Shown here in pieces: positions 9,808 through 17,720 of a stretch of DNA of 64,000 nucleotides (within the stretch, counting starts at the first letter, position 1; each line of letters opens with the position of its first letter). The DNA is from Parvularculaceae bacterium (GTDB lineage: Bacteria; Pseudomonadota; Alphaproteobacteria; Caulobacterales; Parvularculaceae). The notes beneath the pieces are model-generated. The model was not told the DNA's origin, ran no database searches, and saw nothing but the letters and a program-made list of their open reading frames with translations. Location: contig JACADZ010000078.1 of assembly GCA_013389105.1 (NCBI GenBank), positions 146,714 to 210,713 of the forward strand, written 5' to 3'. Made by a program: the position numbers and the translations under genes.

Positions 9808-10704
9808 ATGGCGGCCGCGGTCAACATCGTCGAAGTCGGGCCGCGCGACGGGCTCCAGAACGAGAAGGAGATCGTCAGCGTCGGGACCAAGGTCACGCTG
9901 ATCGAGCGGCTGGCGTCGGCTGGAGCAAGAAGCGTCGAGGCCGGCGCGTTCGTGTCGCCGAAATGGATTCCGCAGATGGCGGCGACCGACGAGGTGATGG
10001 CGGCGATCAGACGAAAGCCCGGCGTCTCCTATCCTGTTCTGACTCCCAACCTGAAGGGCTACGAGGGCGCGCGCGCCGCGAAGGCGGATACGGTCGCGGT
10101 GTTCGGCGCGGCCTCGGAAGCTTTCAGCCGGAAGAACATCAACTGCTCCGTCGCCGAGAGCATCGAGCGCTTCAAACCGGTCTTCGAGGCGGCGAAGGCG
10201 GAAGGCGTTCGCGTCCGCGGTTACGTCTCCTGCGTGCTCGGCTGTCCTTATGAGGGACGGATTCCCGTCCGAAACGTCGTGCGCATCGCCAAGGCGCTTT
10301 ACGACCTTGGCGCCTATGAAATCTCGCTCGGCGACACCATCGGCGTCGGCACGCCGAGAGAGACCAAGGCGATTCTGAGCGCCGTGGCGGGAGAGGTTCC
10401 CGTCGCAAAGCTCGCTGGCCACTATCACGACACCTACGGTCAGGCGCTCGCCAACATCTGGGCGTCGCTGGAAGGAGGCGTCGCGACCTTCGATTCTTCC
10501 GTCTCCGGCCTCGGCGGCTGCCCTTACGCCAAAGGCGCGTCCGGCAATGTCGCGACGGAGGACGTCGTCTATTCGCTGCACCAGTCCGGCCTTGCGACCG
10601 GAATCGATCTCGACGCGCTCATCGAGACGAGCCTCTGGATCTCCGAAAAGCTCGGCCGCCGCCCGCAATCGAAAGTGACGCTGGCGCGCATGCCGAAGGC
10701 ATAG
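9808..10704 (+). CDS. mvaB: hydroxymethylglutaryl-CoA lyase
   Basis: A 298-residue TIM-barrel enzyme that splits HMG-CoA into acetoacetate and acetyl-CoA, the last step of leucine degradation. The family start GPRDGLQNE (residues 11-19) is present. So are the YVSCVLGCPYEG block, HYHDTYGQALAN (metal-binding His pair) and the Gly-rich loop GLGGCPYAKGASGN with the catalytic Cys. It ends the plus-strand leucine cluster and is convergent with the acyl-CoA ligase gene. I see no strong terminator hairpin in the 74-base gap. Confidence 0.93.
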   Translation: MAAAVNIVEVGPRDGLQNEKEIVSVGTKVTLIERLASAGARSVEAGAFVSPKWIPQMAATDEVMAAIRRKPGVSYPVLTPNLKGYEGARAAKADTVAVFGAASEAFSRKNINCSVAESIERFKPVFEAAKAEGVRVRGYVSCVLGCPYEGRIPVRNVVRIAKALYDLGAYEISLGDTIGVGTPRETKAILSAVAGEVPVAKLAGHYHDTYGQALANIWASLEGGVATFDSSVSGLGGCPYAKGASGNVATEDVVYSLHQSGLATGIDLDALIETSLWISEKLGRRPQSKVTLARMPKA

Positions 10705-10778
10705 CGGACATCATCACAGGGCGCGAAGCGGCCGGACTTACGGATCGGACCGCCGCGGGTTCCAGGTCCTTCCCGCCC

Positions 10779-12383
10779 TCAGCCTGGCAGCTTGTAGTCC
10801 TGAAACATCTTGCGGAGCTCCGTCTTCAGCACCTTGCCGGTGGCGCCGAGCGGCAACTCCTTCACGAATTCAACGGCGTCGGGCCAGGCGATCTTGTCGA
10901 GCTTGTCCCTGAGAAACGCCTTGATGTCGTCCGGAGACGGATTATGCCCTTCGCGCTTCACAACGATGAGGAGCGGGCGCTCCTGCCACTTCGGATGAGG
11001 AACGCCGATGACGCCGGCCTGCGCGACGCCGGGATGCAGCATGGCGGCGTTCTCGACTTCGATTGACGAAACCCACTCGCCGCCGGTCTTGATGACGTCC
11101 TTGGCGCGATCGGTGATGCGCATGAAGGCGTCGCCGTCGATGGCGGCGACGTCCCCGGTGTCGAACCAGCCATCCGCGGTCAGCGTAGCCGACTCGGCCT
11201 TGTAATAGTCCTTGACGATCCACGGCCCGCGCACCTGGAGACGTCCCTCCGCGACGCCGTCATGGGGTAGAACATGGCCGTCTTCCGAGACGATTCGCAT
11301 GTCGACGAACGGCATGGCGCGGCCGGCTTTAAGTTGAACCGGCAGGCGCTCTTCAAGCGGAAGCGCGCGAATATGCGGGGGCAGATGATTGACCGTGCCG
11401 AGCGGGCTCATTTCGGTCATGCCCCAGCCTTGCTGCAGTTCGATGCCGAGTTTCTCATAGGCGCGGATGAGCGCCTCCGGCAGCGCCGAGCCGCCGCACA
11501 GCCCCTTCTTCAGATGCGGCAGCGCTTTGCCGGTCTTCTCCATATACTGAAGCAGCGCGAGCCACACCGTCGGCACGCCGAGCGAATAGGCGACCTTCTC
11601 CTGGTCAAGGAGTTCGAAAAGGCTCTCGCCGTCGAGCTTCGGTCCGGGCAGGACCAGCTTGAGCCCGCCCATCATCGCCGAATAGGTGATGTTCCAGGCG
11701 TTAACGTGGAACATCGGAACGACGGGGAGGACGACATCGCCTTCCTTGCAGCCGAGCGCCGTCGGCAGGAGGCTGCAGATCGTCTGCAGCACGAGCGCGC
11801 GGTGCGAATAGAGAACGCCCTTGGGGTTGCCGGTCGTGCCGGACGTGTAGCACATCGTGACGGCCGTATTCTCGTCGAACTCGGGCCAGTCGATGCGCGT
11901 CGACTGGCCGGCGATCAGCGACTCGTAACTCTGCACGCCGGCGGTATTCGCGTCCTCGGAAAGCGCGATGAAGGTCCTGACCGATTTGAGTTTGGGGCGA
12001 AGGGCGGCGACCAACGGCGCGAAGGTCGAATCGTAGAAGAGATAGGCGTCTTCCGCATGGTTGACGACGAAGGCGGCGTTGTCGGGCCCGAGACGTGGAT
12101 TGACCGTGTGGAGCACGGCGCCGATCCCGCCAACGGCATAGTACATCTCGAACTGGCGATACGTGTTCCAGCCGATGACGCCAACCCGATCGCCCTTGCG
12201 AACTCCCATCTCCCGCAATGCATGAGCGAGCTGCGCGATGCGCCGACCCGCTTCGCCGATCGTATAGCGGTGAATAGGACCTTCGACAGTACGCGTGACG
12301 ATCTCCGTCGCGTGGTAGGTGCGCAGCGCATGCTTCAGAATCTCCGTTGTCAGCAGCGGACGATCCATCATCAGGCCCAGCAT
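10779..12383 (-). CDS. medium/long-chain fatty acyl-CoA ligase (AMP-forming)
   Basis: A 534-residue adenylate-forming enzyme that activates a fatty acid to its CoA thioester. The P-loop-like motif [19 protein letters not shown] lies near residues 178-196. The adenine-binding [10 protein letters not shown] lies near 315 and the hinge/A8 block [16 protein letters not shown] near 430. A catalytic Lys is in [12 protein letters not shown] near the C-terminus. The opening ([14 protein letters not shown]) resembles AlkK-type medium/long-chain ligases. An AGGAGAG Shine-Dalgarno precedes the ATG. It is convergent with the leucine cluster and could feed the same acyl-CoA pool. Confidence 0.88.
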   Translation of the reverse strand: MLGLMMDRPLLTTEILKHALRTYHATEIVTRTVEGPIHRYTIGEAGRRIAQLAHALREMGVRKGDRVGVIGWNTYRQFEMYYAVGGIGAVLHTVNPRLGPDNAAFVVNHAEDAYLFYDSTFAPLVAALRPKLKSVRTFIALSEDANTAGVQSYESLIAGQSTRIDWPEFDENTAVTMCYTSGTTGNPKGVLYSHRALVLQTICSLLPTALGCKEGDVVLPVVPMFHVNAWNITYSAMMGGLKLVLPGPKLDGESLFELLDQEKVAYSLGVPTVWLALLQYMEKTGKALPHLKKGLCGGSALPEALIRAYEKLGIELQQGWGMTEMSPLGTVNHLPPHIRALPLEERLPVQLKAGRAMPFVDMRIVSEDGHVLPHDGVAEGRLQVRGPWIVKDYYKAESATLTADGWFDTGDVAAIDGDAFMRITDRAKDVIKTGGEWVSSIEVENAAMLHPGVAQAGVIGVPHPKWQERPLLIVVKREGHNPSPDDIKAFLRDKLDKIAWPDAVEFVKELPLGATGKVLKTELRKMFQDYKLPG

Positions 12384-12754
12384 CGCGTCTCTCCTGTTGG
12401 CGTTCTCGCCAATATCCGGAAAGGAGGGGCGGCGGTCAAATCCGGGCGGCAGGGCGAGGCGCCGCCCTCAAGACTGAGCCTTCTGGCCGACCGTTGCTCG
12501 CATGGCGGGACCCCAACGACGCCACGGCGGGCCGCCGGGTCCGAGCGACCTTGCCGGAGCCTCGCCGCCGCCGGGCGGCGGCCGCCGACTGATGGCGCGC
12601 ATACTGACGAACTCGGCAGAGCTTCGGCCCGCCGACAGATGGGCCTTGCCGACGCTTGGCGGACATGCGCCTTGCGCCCAGCCCGGGGGGTTTCTAAAGA
12701 CACCGCCGAAGGCGGGCGGCCTCGGGGCTTGCCGGGCATGGCGGCGAGGGCGGC
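12384..12754. other. 371-base divergent intergenic region
   Basis: This gap separates the minus-strand acyl-CoA ligase from the plus-strand sulfoquinovose synthase and should hold both promoters. It is very GC-rich with several GC-only inverted runs (for example around 12565-12590), but I see no clear -35/-10 pair, operator or convincing gene. Short frames here lack Shine-Dalgarno sequences. Confidence 0.4.
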
Positions 12755-13939
12755 ATGAAAATTCTGGTGATTGGCGGCGACGGCTTTTGCGGGTGGCCTA
12801 CGGCTTTGCACCTATCGCATCTCGGCCACGACGTCGTCATCGTCGATAACCTCTCTCGCCGCAAGATCGACATTGAACTCGAAGTCGAAAGCCTTACGCC
12901 GATCCGGCCAGTCTCGGTGAGGCTCGCCGCGTGGAAGGAAGTTTCGGGACGGGACGTCCGCTTCAAGAACATCGACGTCGCACAAAACTACGCCCGCCTG
13001 CTGAGGCTGATCGAGGAGGAGCGGCCAGAGGCGATCGTTCACTTCGCTGAACAGCGCGCGGCGCCCTACTCGATGAAATCTTCCTACCACAAGCGCTATA
13101 CGGTCGATAACAACATCAATGCGACCAACAACATCCTCGCCGCCATCGTCGAAGCGAGGTCGGCCGCTCATCTTGTTCATCTCGGAACCATGGGCGTCTA
13201 CGGTTACGGCACGGCGGGCCTAAAGATTCCGGAAGGTTATTTGCCGGTGAAGATTGAGACCGAAGACGGCCGCGAGATTCGCCAGGAAATTCTGTACCCG
13301 GCTAATCCGGGGTCGATCTATCACATGACCAAAACTCAGGATCAGCTCCTGTTCGCCTTCTACAACAAGAATGACGGCGTCAAGGTGACGGACCTTCATC
13401 AAGGCATCGTCTGGGGCACGCAGACCAAAGAAACGCGGATGGACGATCGGCTCATCAACCGCTTCGATTATGACGGGGACTACGGCACCGTTCTCAACCG
13501 CTTTCTGATGCAGGCGGCGATCGGCTACCCCCTGACCGTGCACGGCACCGGCGGGCAGACCAGGGCCTTCATCCATATTCAGGATACGGTCCGCTGCATT
13601 CAGCTCGCGATTGAGAATCCGCCGCAACGCGGCGAACGCGTGCACATCCTCAACCAGATGACCGAAACGCATCGGGTGCGTGATCTCGCGCAGATGATCG
13701 CGGCCAAGACCGGAGCGAAAATCGCCAACGTTCCCAATCCGCGCAAGGAAGCGGCCGAGAACGATCTTAACGTCGAGAATCGCCGGTTGCTCAATCTCGG
13801 TCTCCATCCGATCACGCTGGAGGAGGGCCTCATGGACGAAGTCACCGAGATAGCGCGCAAATACGCCACTCGCTGCGATCGCACGAAGATTCCGTGCGTT
13901 TCCTATTGGACCGAAGAGCAGCGCGGCGGAGGGCGATGA
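12755..13939 (+). CDS. sqdB: UDP-sulfoquinovose synthase (SQD1/SqdB-type short-chain dehydrogenase fold)
   Basis: A 394-residue extended short-chain dehydrogenase that resembles UDP-sulfoquinovose synthase, which makes UDP-sulfoquinovose from UDP-glucose and sulfite for sulfolipid. The NAD loop is GGDGFCGW (residues 7-14). The Ser/Thr-Tyr-Lys centre is visible in VHLGTMGVYG and IYHMTKTQD. The SQD1-type blocks RMDDRLINRFDYDGDYGTVL, VHGTGGQTRAFIHIQDTVRC and NQMTETHRVRDLA make this more specific than a generic epimerase. The usual partners (a sulfoquinovosyl transferase, SqdC, SqdD) are not in the window. An archaeal-type Agl3-like role is a weaker alternative. Confidence 0.85.
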   Translation: MKILVIGGDGFCGWPTALHLSHLGHDVVIVDNLSRRKIDIELEVESLTPIRPVSVRLAAWKEVSGRDVRFKNIDVAQNYARLLRLIEEERPEAIVHFAEQRAAPYSMKSSYHKRYTVDNNINATNNILAAIVEARSAAHLVHLGTMGVYGYGTAGLKIPEGYLPVKIETEDGREIRQEILYPANPGSIYHMTKTQDQLLFAFYNKNDGVKVTDLHQGIVWGTQTKETRMDDRLINRFDYDGDYGTVLNRFLMQAAIGYPLTVHGTGGQTRAFIHIQDTVRCIQLAIENPPQRGERVHILNQMTETHRVRDLAQMIAAKTGAKIANVPNPRKEAAENDLNVENRRLLNLGLHPITLEEGLMDEVTEIARKYATRCDRTKIPCVSYWTEEQRGGGR

Positions 13940-13941
13940 CG

Positions 13942-13959
13942 GCGCCGCTAGCGCGGCGC
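13942..13959. terminator. possible stem-loop after the sulfoquinovose synthase gene
   Basis: A 7-bp GC stem (GCGCCGC / GCGGCGC) with a TAGC loop starts 3 bases after the sqdB stop. It is followed by a second short palindrome and then GGTTTTG. The T tract is short, so termination is only suggested. Confidence 0.3.
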
Positions 13960-14047
13960 GCGCAAATTGCGCACGGTTTTGCTCGCAAACGCCGCGACAA
14001 ACAAGGGCTGGAGCGAGCGCCGTGATTCCGAATCATCGCGCGAAACT

Positions 14048-15718
14048 CTAGTCGGCTTCGAACCCCAAAAGAGCCCTTATGTCCTCCAGCGGCCGGTCCG
14101 CGGCGTTACGCCATTGATGCACAGAGTTGGGATTCAGGAGTTCCCCGCCAGCGGACAGAATCAGAATCGTCGGCGTTCCCATCAGCGTGTGAACGCCGAA
14201 ACGCTTCGGCACGTCGAGATTGCGGTCGCGGCGGCCGACATCGACAAAAACCGTCTCATATCGCTCTCTCACGAGGTCGGCGATCGACGGATCCGCCAGC
14301 ATCATCGCGAAGCTGCGACTGTCATGGCACCAGTTGCCGCCAAGCACCAGGAGCACGCGCTTGCCGCCGGCCTCGGCCGCGCGGAGGGTCTCATCGACGT
14401 CGGCCATGGCGTCGCGCGCCTTGTCGAACGGCCGCGGCTCGCCGTCCACGCTGACGCCCGCTTGGGCCGCGACGGCCATGGCGAGGCGCACGAGCGGTTC
14501 TTCAACATCATAGAACGAAGGGTGGCCGCCGCGCTGCGGGGTCTTCGCGGTCCCGGTGATCGCGTAGGCGAAGCTCACCTGCCGGTCGCGCCCGCGAGCC
14601 GGATCGGCTGGTGCGCGCCAGAGCCCGGCCAAAAGCCCGTACGCTTCGCCGGAATGGCCGACAAGCTCGACGCCCGGCCAAAGAGGCCCCTCGCCCTTTA
14701 TCGCAAGCGTGCCGATGCCGGCTGCAGGATACAAGCCGTCGGCGGGATCCCCCGTCGCCGCTTCCGGATCAAAGCGCCAGACAATTTCCACGTCGCCCCG
14801 CGCGTCGTGAAGGCGAAGCAGATCGAGAACGCTGGCGCGCAGGCCGCCCTGCGGCGAGAAGAGAGTGGCGTTGGCGCCGGGGACGTAGGCAGCAAGATAG
14901 GCCGCGGCGTCAAGCTCCTCAGCCCGAAGGAAATAAGGCCCGCTTGCCGCCAGCATGTCTGCGTCGTCGGTTTGGGCGGTCCATCGCCTGTTTTCGACCC
15001 GGTAAAGAGTCGCGGCGCGGCGACGGGCTTTTGGCGAAACGCCAGACCAGTTGAAGCCAGCATCGAGTTTCAGCGGCGCGAGAATCCGCGACCCGACGAC
15101 CCGGTCGAACCGATCTCGCGCCGCCAGTTCCAGGACAGTGGCGAGCACGCCGTAATTGATATTGGCGTAGGTGAAATAATCGCCCGGTTTTCGCGATGCG
15201 CCTGGCTCGGGGACGGCGAAGGGGCGCGTCGCCTCGATCAGCGCTCGGAATTCTCCAGGCGCCGCAACCCAGTATTCGTCGGGGTCGCGCAGCGAAGACA
15301 GGTGCGTCATGAGCTGACGCGCAGTGATCGGCGCCTCGGGATAGGCCGGATTGCGAAGGGACCAGCCCAGATAGTCGGATACATCGCGATCAAGATCGAG
15401 AAGACCCTCTCTTTCCAGAGCGATCGCGGCCATGGCCGCGGCCATTTTCGAGATCGAGGCTACGCGCATCTTCGAATCCGGGGTCAGCCTGCGCAGGCAC
15501 TTCTGGACAGGCGCGTCGTCGAAACTGGCGCAACCCGCCGCACCGGCATAGACGACCTCGTCGCCGACCTTGACCGCGATCACCGCGCCCGCAAGCGGAT
15601 TTCCGGTCGCTTCGCCCGCGACGATCGCCTCGAGATCGCGGTCAAAGTGTTTGCTTCCGGCGGCGCCCGCGAAGCCCGGCGCCATGGCGAGAAGAAGACC
15701 TGCAAGCCGGGCGCGCAT
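14048..15718 (-). CDS. secreted serine beta-lactamase-fold hydrolase fused to a thioredoxin-like domain
   Basis: A 556-residue protein with a signal peptide (residues 1-20) and two domains. Residues about 25-400 are a class C beta-lactamase/DD-peptidase-type serine hydrolase: SISK at 88-91 (SxxK), YAN at 184-186 (YxN) and a later VGHSGEAYG (HxG, replacing KTG). Residues about 450-556 form a thioredoxin fold: LLVLGGNWCHDSRSF has a CxxS in place of CxxC, and MGTPTILIL supplies the cis-proline. The second Cys is missing, so disulfide reduction by the usual mechanism is doubtful; a chaperone or isomerase-like role is possible. It should act in the periplasm. The aminotransferase gene ends the same strand 4 bases upstream, so the two may be co-transcribed. 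Substrates are unknown. Confidence 0.8.
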   Translation of the reverse strand: MRARLAGLLLAMAPGFAGAAGSKHFDRDLEAIVAGEATGNPLAGAVIAVKVGDEVVYAGAAGCASFDDAPVQKCLRRLTPDSKMRVASISKMAAAMAAIALEREGLLDLDRDVSDYLGWSLRNPAYPEAPITARQLMTHLSSLRDPDEYWVAAPGEFRALIEATRPFAVPEPGASRKPGDYFTYANINYGVLATVLELAARDRFDRVVGSRILAPLKLDAGFNWSGVSPKARRRAATLYRVENRRWTAQTDDADMLAASGPYFLRAEELDAAAYLAAYVPGANATLFSPQGGLRASVLDLLRLHDARGDVEIVWRFDPEAATGDPADGLYPAAGIGTLAIKGEGPLWPGVELVGHSGEAYGLLAGLWRAPADPARGRDRQVSFAYAITGTAKTPQRGGHPSFYDVEEPLVRLAMAVAAQAGVSVDGEPRPFDKARDAMADVDETLRAAEAGGKRVLLVLGGNWCHDSRSFAMMLADPSIADLVRERYETVFVDVGRRDRNLDVPKRFGVHTLMGTPTILILSAGGELLNPNSVHQWRNAADRPLEDIRALLGFEAD

Positions 15719-15721
15719 GGA

Positions 15722-16894
15722 CTAGCCGCCGAAATAGCGCTTCAGGCGCGCCGAGGCTTCGGCGAGCACTTCAGGCTTCTTGCAGAAGCAGAACCGTGCG
15801 AAGCGGCGGGGCGCATGGTCGTCGCCCTGCTGGTAAAAGGCCGAGACCGGAACGGCGCAAACCTTGGCCTTCGTCGTGATCTCGCGGCAAAAAGCCATGT
15901 CGTCGCCGTCGTATCCGACCGAGCGGATATCGACAGTCATGAAGTAGGTCCCGGCGCATGGGACGACGTCGAATCCCGCATCGGCGAGCCCCGCGCGCAG
16001 GAGGTCGCGCCGCGCCTGCATGCCCCTAACGAAGTCATCATAGTAAACGTCCGGGAAATCGAGCCCTTCCGCGACGGCCAGTTGAAGAGCGGGCGGGCAA
16101 GTATAGGCGATGAACTGATGCGCCTTCATCGCGCCGGCGATGAGATGCTCCGGACCCGTTATATACCCGATGCGCCAGCCGGTGAGCGAAAACGTCTTCC
16201 CTGCCGAACCGAGCCGGACCGTGCGCTCGCGCATGCCCGGCAGGGTCATGAGCGGCCGGTGACGCCGGCCGTCATACACGAGGTGCTCGTAGACTTCATC
16301 GCAGATGACGATAAGGTCGTGCCGGATAGCCCTGTCGGCGACGAGGTTGAGCTCCTCGTCGGAAACAACGCTCCCTGAGGGATTGTGAGGGCTGTTGACC
16401 ACGATGAGCTTCGTCGCCGGCGTGATCGCCGCGTCGAGCGCGGCGCCGTTGATGCTCCACTTGGGCGGCTTGAGGTGGACGATCCGGGCCCTCGCGCCCG
16501 CCGCCTCGATCACCGGAAGATAGGAATCATAAAAGGGCGCGAAGATGATCGCTTCATCGCCCGGCTGCAGGAAGCCGAAGAAGCATGCGGCAAGACCTTC
16601 CGTCGCGCCGGCCGCAACCAGGGTCTCGGTCCGCCAGTCGACCTCAAGCTCGTAGAACCGCTTGTTCGCCCGGGCGACCGCCTCCCGGAGGACCGGCAAG
16701 CCGGATACCGGCGAGTACTGATTGGGACCCTCCAGGATGGCGGCAGCGGCTTTTTCGAGAATCGTTCGGGGACCGTCTTCGTCGGGAAAACCCTGGCCGA
16801 GATTGATGGCGCCGGCGTCGTCGGCGAGCGCCGACATCACCTGAAAGATCGTGACGGGCCGCTGGGAGAAAACCGTGTTGAGCGATCGGTCCAT
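15722..16894 (-). CDS. class I/II PLP-dependent aminotransferase
   Basis: A 390-residue fold-type I aminotransferase. The N-terminal FQVMSALADDAGAINLGQGFPDED is typical of the methionine/kynurenine/aspartate-like subgroup. NSPHNPSGSVVSDEEL and VICDEVYEHLVYDG hold the PLP-contacting Asn and Asp/Tyr, and SAGKTFSLTGWRIGY holds the Schiff-base Lys. The ATG at 16894 is chosen because the longer frame to 16981 would run through a transcription terminator. The amino donor is not predictable. It lies just upstream of the beta-lactamase/thioredoxin gene on the same strand. Confidence 0.88.
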   Translation of the reverse strand: MDRSLNTVFSQRPVTIFQVMSALADDAGAINLGQGFPDEDGPRTILEKAAAAILEGPNQYSPVSGLPVLREAVARANKRFYELEVDWRTETLVAAGATEGLAACFFGFLQPGDEAIIFAPFYDSYLPVIEAAGARARIVHLKPPKWSINGAALDAAITPATKLIVVNSPHNPSGSVVSDEELNLVADRAIRHDLIVICDEVYEHLVYDGRRHRPLMTLPGMRERTVRLGSAGKTFSLTGWRIGYITGPEHLIAGAMKAHQFIAYTCPPALQLAVAEGLDFPDVYYDDFVRGMQARRDLLRAGLADAGFDVVPCAGTYFMTVDIRSVGYDGDDMAFCREITTKAKVCAVPVSAFYQQGDDHAPRRFARFCFCKKPEVLAEASARLKRYFGG

Positions 16895-16944
16895 GGGCGT
16901 CCTTGAACCCCGGACGCCACTATGCCCCCCGACCGCGATTCCGC

Positions 16945-16975
16945 AAACAAAAAGGGCCGCATTGCGCGGCCCTTT
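16945..16975 (-). terminator. rho-independent terminator after the repeat lipoprotein gene
   Basis: On the minus strand a 10-bp stem (AAAGGGCCGC / GCGGCCCTTT, at 16966-16975 and 16951-16960) with a 5-base loop is followed by a T-rich run. It lies 31 bases past the stop of the lipoprotein gene and separates it from the aminotransferase gene. Confidence 0.8.
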
Positions 16976-17005
16976 CGTCAAATCAATTTGCAGCTTCGCG
17001 CAAGC

Positions 17006-17344
17006 TTACTGCGGAGTCGCTTCCGTCGCTTCCTCGGCAGCTTCTTCCGCCGCGCCTTCGACCGCTTCGGCGGCGCCTTCGACCGCTTCGGCGGCGCCTT
17101 CGACCGCGCCTTCGACCGCTTCGGCGGCGCCTTCAACGGCTTCGCCGGTCGCTTCTACCGCTTCTTCAGCCATCGCGGCGCCCGCATCAACCGCGTCGCC
17201 GGCGTCTTCGACCACCGCCTCAGCGGGGGCGGCCGCTTCTTCCGCCGCGGCCGGCGCTTCTTCTGTCGCAGCTTCCTTCTTGCTGCAGGCGACCAGGCCG
17301 ACTGCGGCCGACATCGCCAGAACCATCAAAAACTTCTTGTTCAT
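17006..17344 (-). CDS. small repeat-rich, Ala/Glu-rich lipoprotein
   Basis: A 112-residue predicted lipoprotein. A basic hydrophobic signal sequence ends in the lipobox LVAC with the acylated Cys at position 20, followed by SKKE. The rest is almost wholly Ala, Glu, Val and Gly, arranged in seven-residue units (AAEAVEG and variants). This predicts a long acidic helix or coiled coil anchored to a membrane. It has no aromatic or Cys residue after the lipobox. At the DNA level the repeat is a near-perfect 21-base unit. The gene has its own terminator and faces a 376-base upstream gap. Function unknown; the shape recalls Lpp-like or spacer lipoproteins, but there is no proven relation. Confidence 0.75.
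   Translation of the reverse strand: MNKKFLMVLAMSAAVGLVACSKKEAATEEAPAAAEEAAAPAEAVVEDAGDAVDAGAAMAEEAVEATGEAVEGAAEAVEGAVEGAAEAVEGAAEAVEGAAEEAAEEATEATPQ
17055..17129. repeat. 21-base tandem repeat inside the lipoprotein gene
   Basis: Three identical 21-base units beginning CCTTCGACCGCTTCGG occur at 17055-17075, 17076-17096 and 17109-17129. A 12-base partial copy lies between the second and third. Degenerate copies continue on both sides. Because 21 is a multiple of three, gain or loss of a unit would lengthen or shorten the helix without a frameshift. Confidence 0.85.
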
Positions 17345-17533
17345 GACCCTTTTTCCCTCTGTTCCGTCGCCAAGCCTTTAGTCCTAGCGCGGGCGCGGTG
17401 CTCCCAGATTTTGAAGCCACAGTCAAAGAAATTGGCGTTCATCCGAAGCGTCCTAATAGCGCATTTCGACGCAGGCTTGCCTGTCCCAAGGACCTAGACC
17501 GCTTCGGAGCGGCGCGCTCGGGCGATTTGCCGG

Positions 17534-17539
17534 TATAAT
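17534..17539. promoter_or_regulatory. candidate -10 element (TATAAT)
   Basis: A perfect TATAAT in a 65% GC genome, within the divergent gap. The minus-strand reading (TATTAT with TTGTTT 16 bases before it) would drive the repeat lipoprotein. The plus-strand reading lacks a good -35. Direction is therefore uncertain. Confidence 0.35.
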
Positions 17540-17595
17540 ATTACGTTTTAGCAATGAAACAATTCCGTGTGGGAACCGTTGACAGATGCCGATCC

Positions 17596-17632
17596 GCCGC
17601 GCTGCGGGTGTTACAGATTGTTACAGCGCGGC
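17596..17632 (+). promoter_or_regulatory. 5' leader hairpin before the methyltransferase gene
   Basis: A perfect 9-bp inverted repeat (GCCGCGCTG at 17596-17604, CAGCGCGGC at 17624-17632) with a 19-base loop is followed by ATTTTCC. The loop contains TGTTACAGATTGTTACAG, a short direct repeat. It could be an attenuator, an operator, or chance in a GC-rich leader. Confidence 0.35.
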
Positions 17633-17720
17633 ATTTTCCGTACCCGCTGGAATTCCATTGAATGATGCCGCATGTCGCAGACCCATGAAAGCGAAGGCCC
17701 CGCAAGGAGGAGAACGCACC

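Larger units (their letters stand above)
17345..17720. other. 376-base divergent intergenic region with AT-rich promoter island and hairpin
   Basis: The gap lies between the lipoprotein gene (minus) and the methyltransferase gene (plus). An AT-rich island at about 17528-17565 includes TATAAT at 17534-17539. On the minus strand it can be read as TTGTTT, 16 bases, TATTAT, suitable for the lipoprotein. A 9-bp stem follows at 17596-17632. No gene is evident. Confidence 0.4.

Noticed and set aside
12371..12811. Minus-strand frame of 146 codons in the gap before sqdB
   Set aside because: Pro/Arg/Ala-rich, no ribosome site, and overlaps the start of sqdB. It is best explained by GC bias.
13967..16378. 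803-codon open frame on the plus strand
   Set aside because: It is antisense to the beta-lactamase/thioredoxin and aminotransferase genes, has no recognisable motif, and is Arg/Ala/Gly-rich as expected from GC-rich codon bias.
16922..17497. Phe/Arg/Gly-rich repeat protein frame on the plus strand
   Set aside because: It arises from the 21-base repeats of the lipoprotein gene read backwards. The minus-strand reading has a signal peptide, a lipobox and a terminator.
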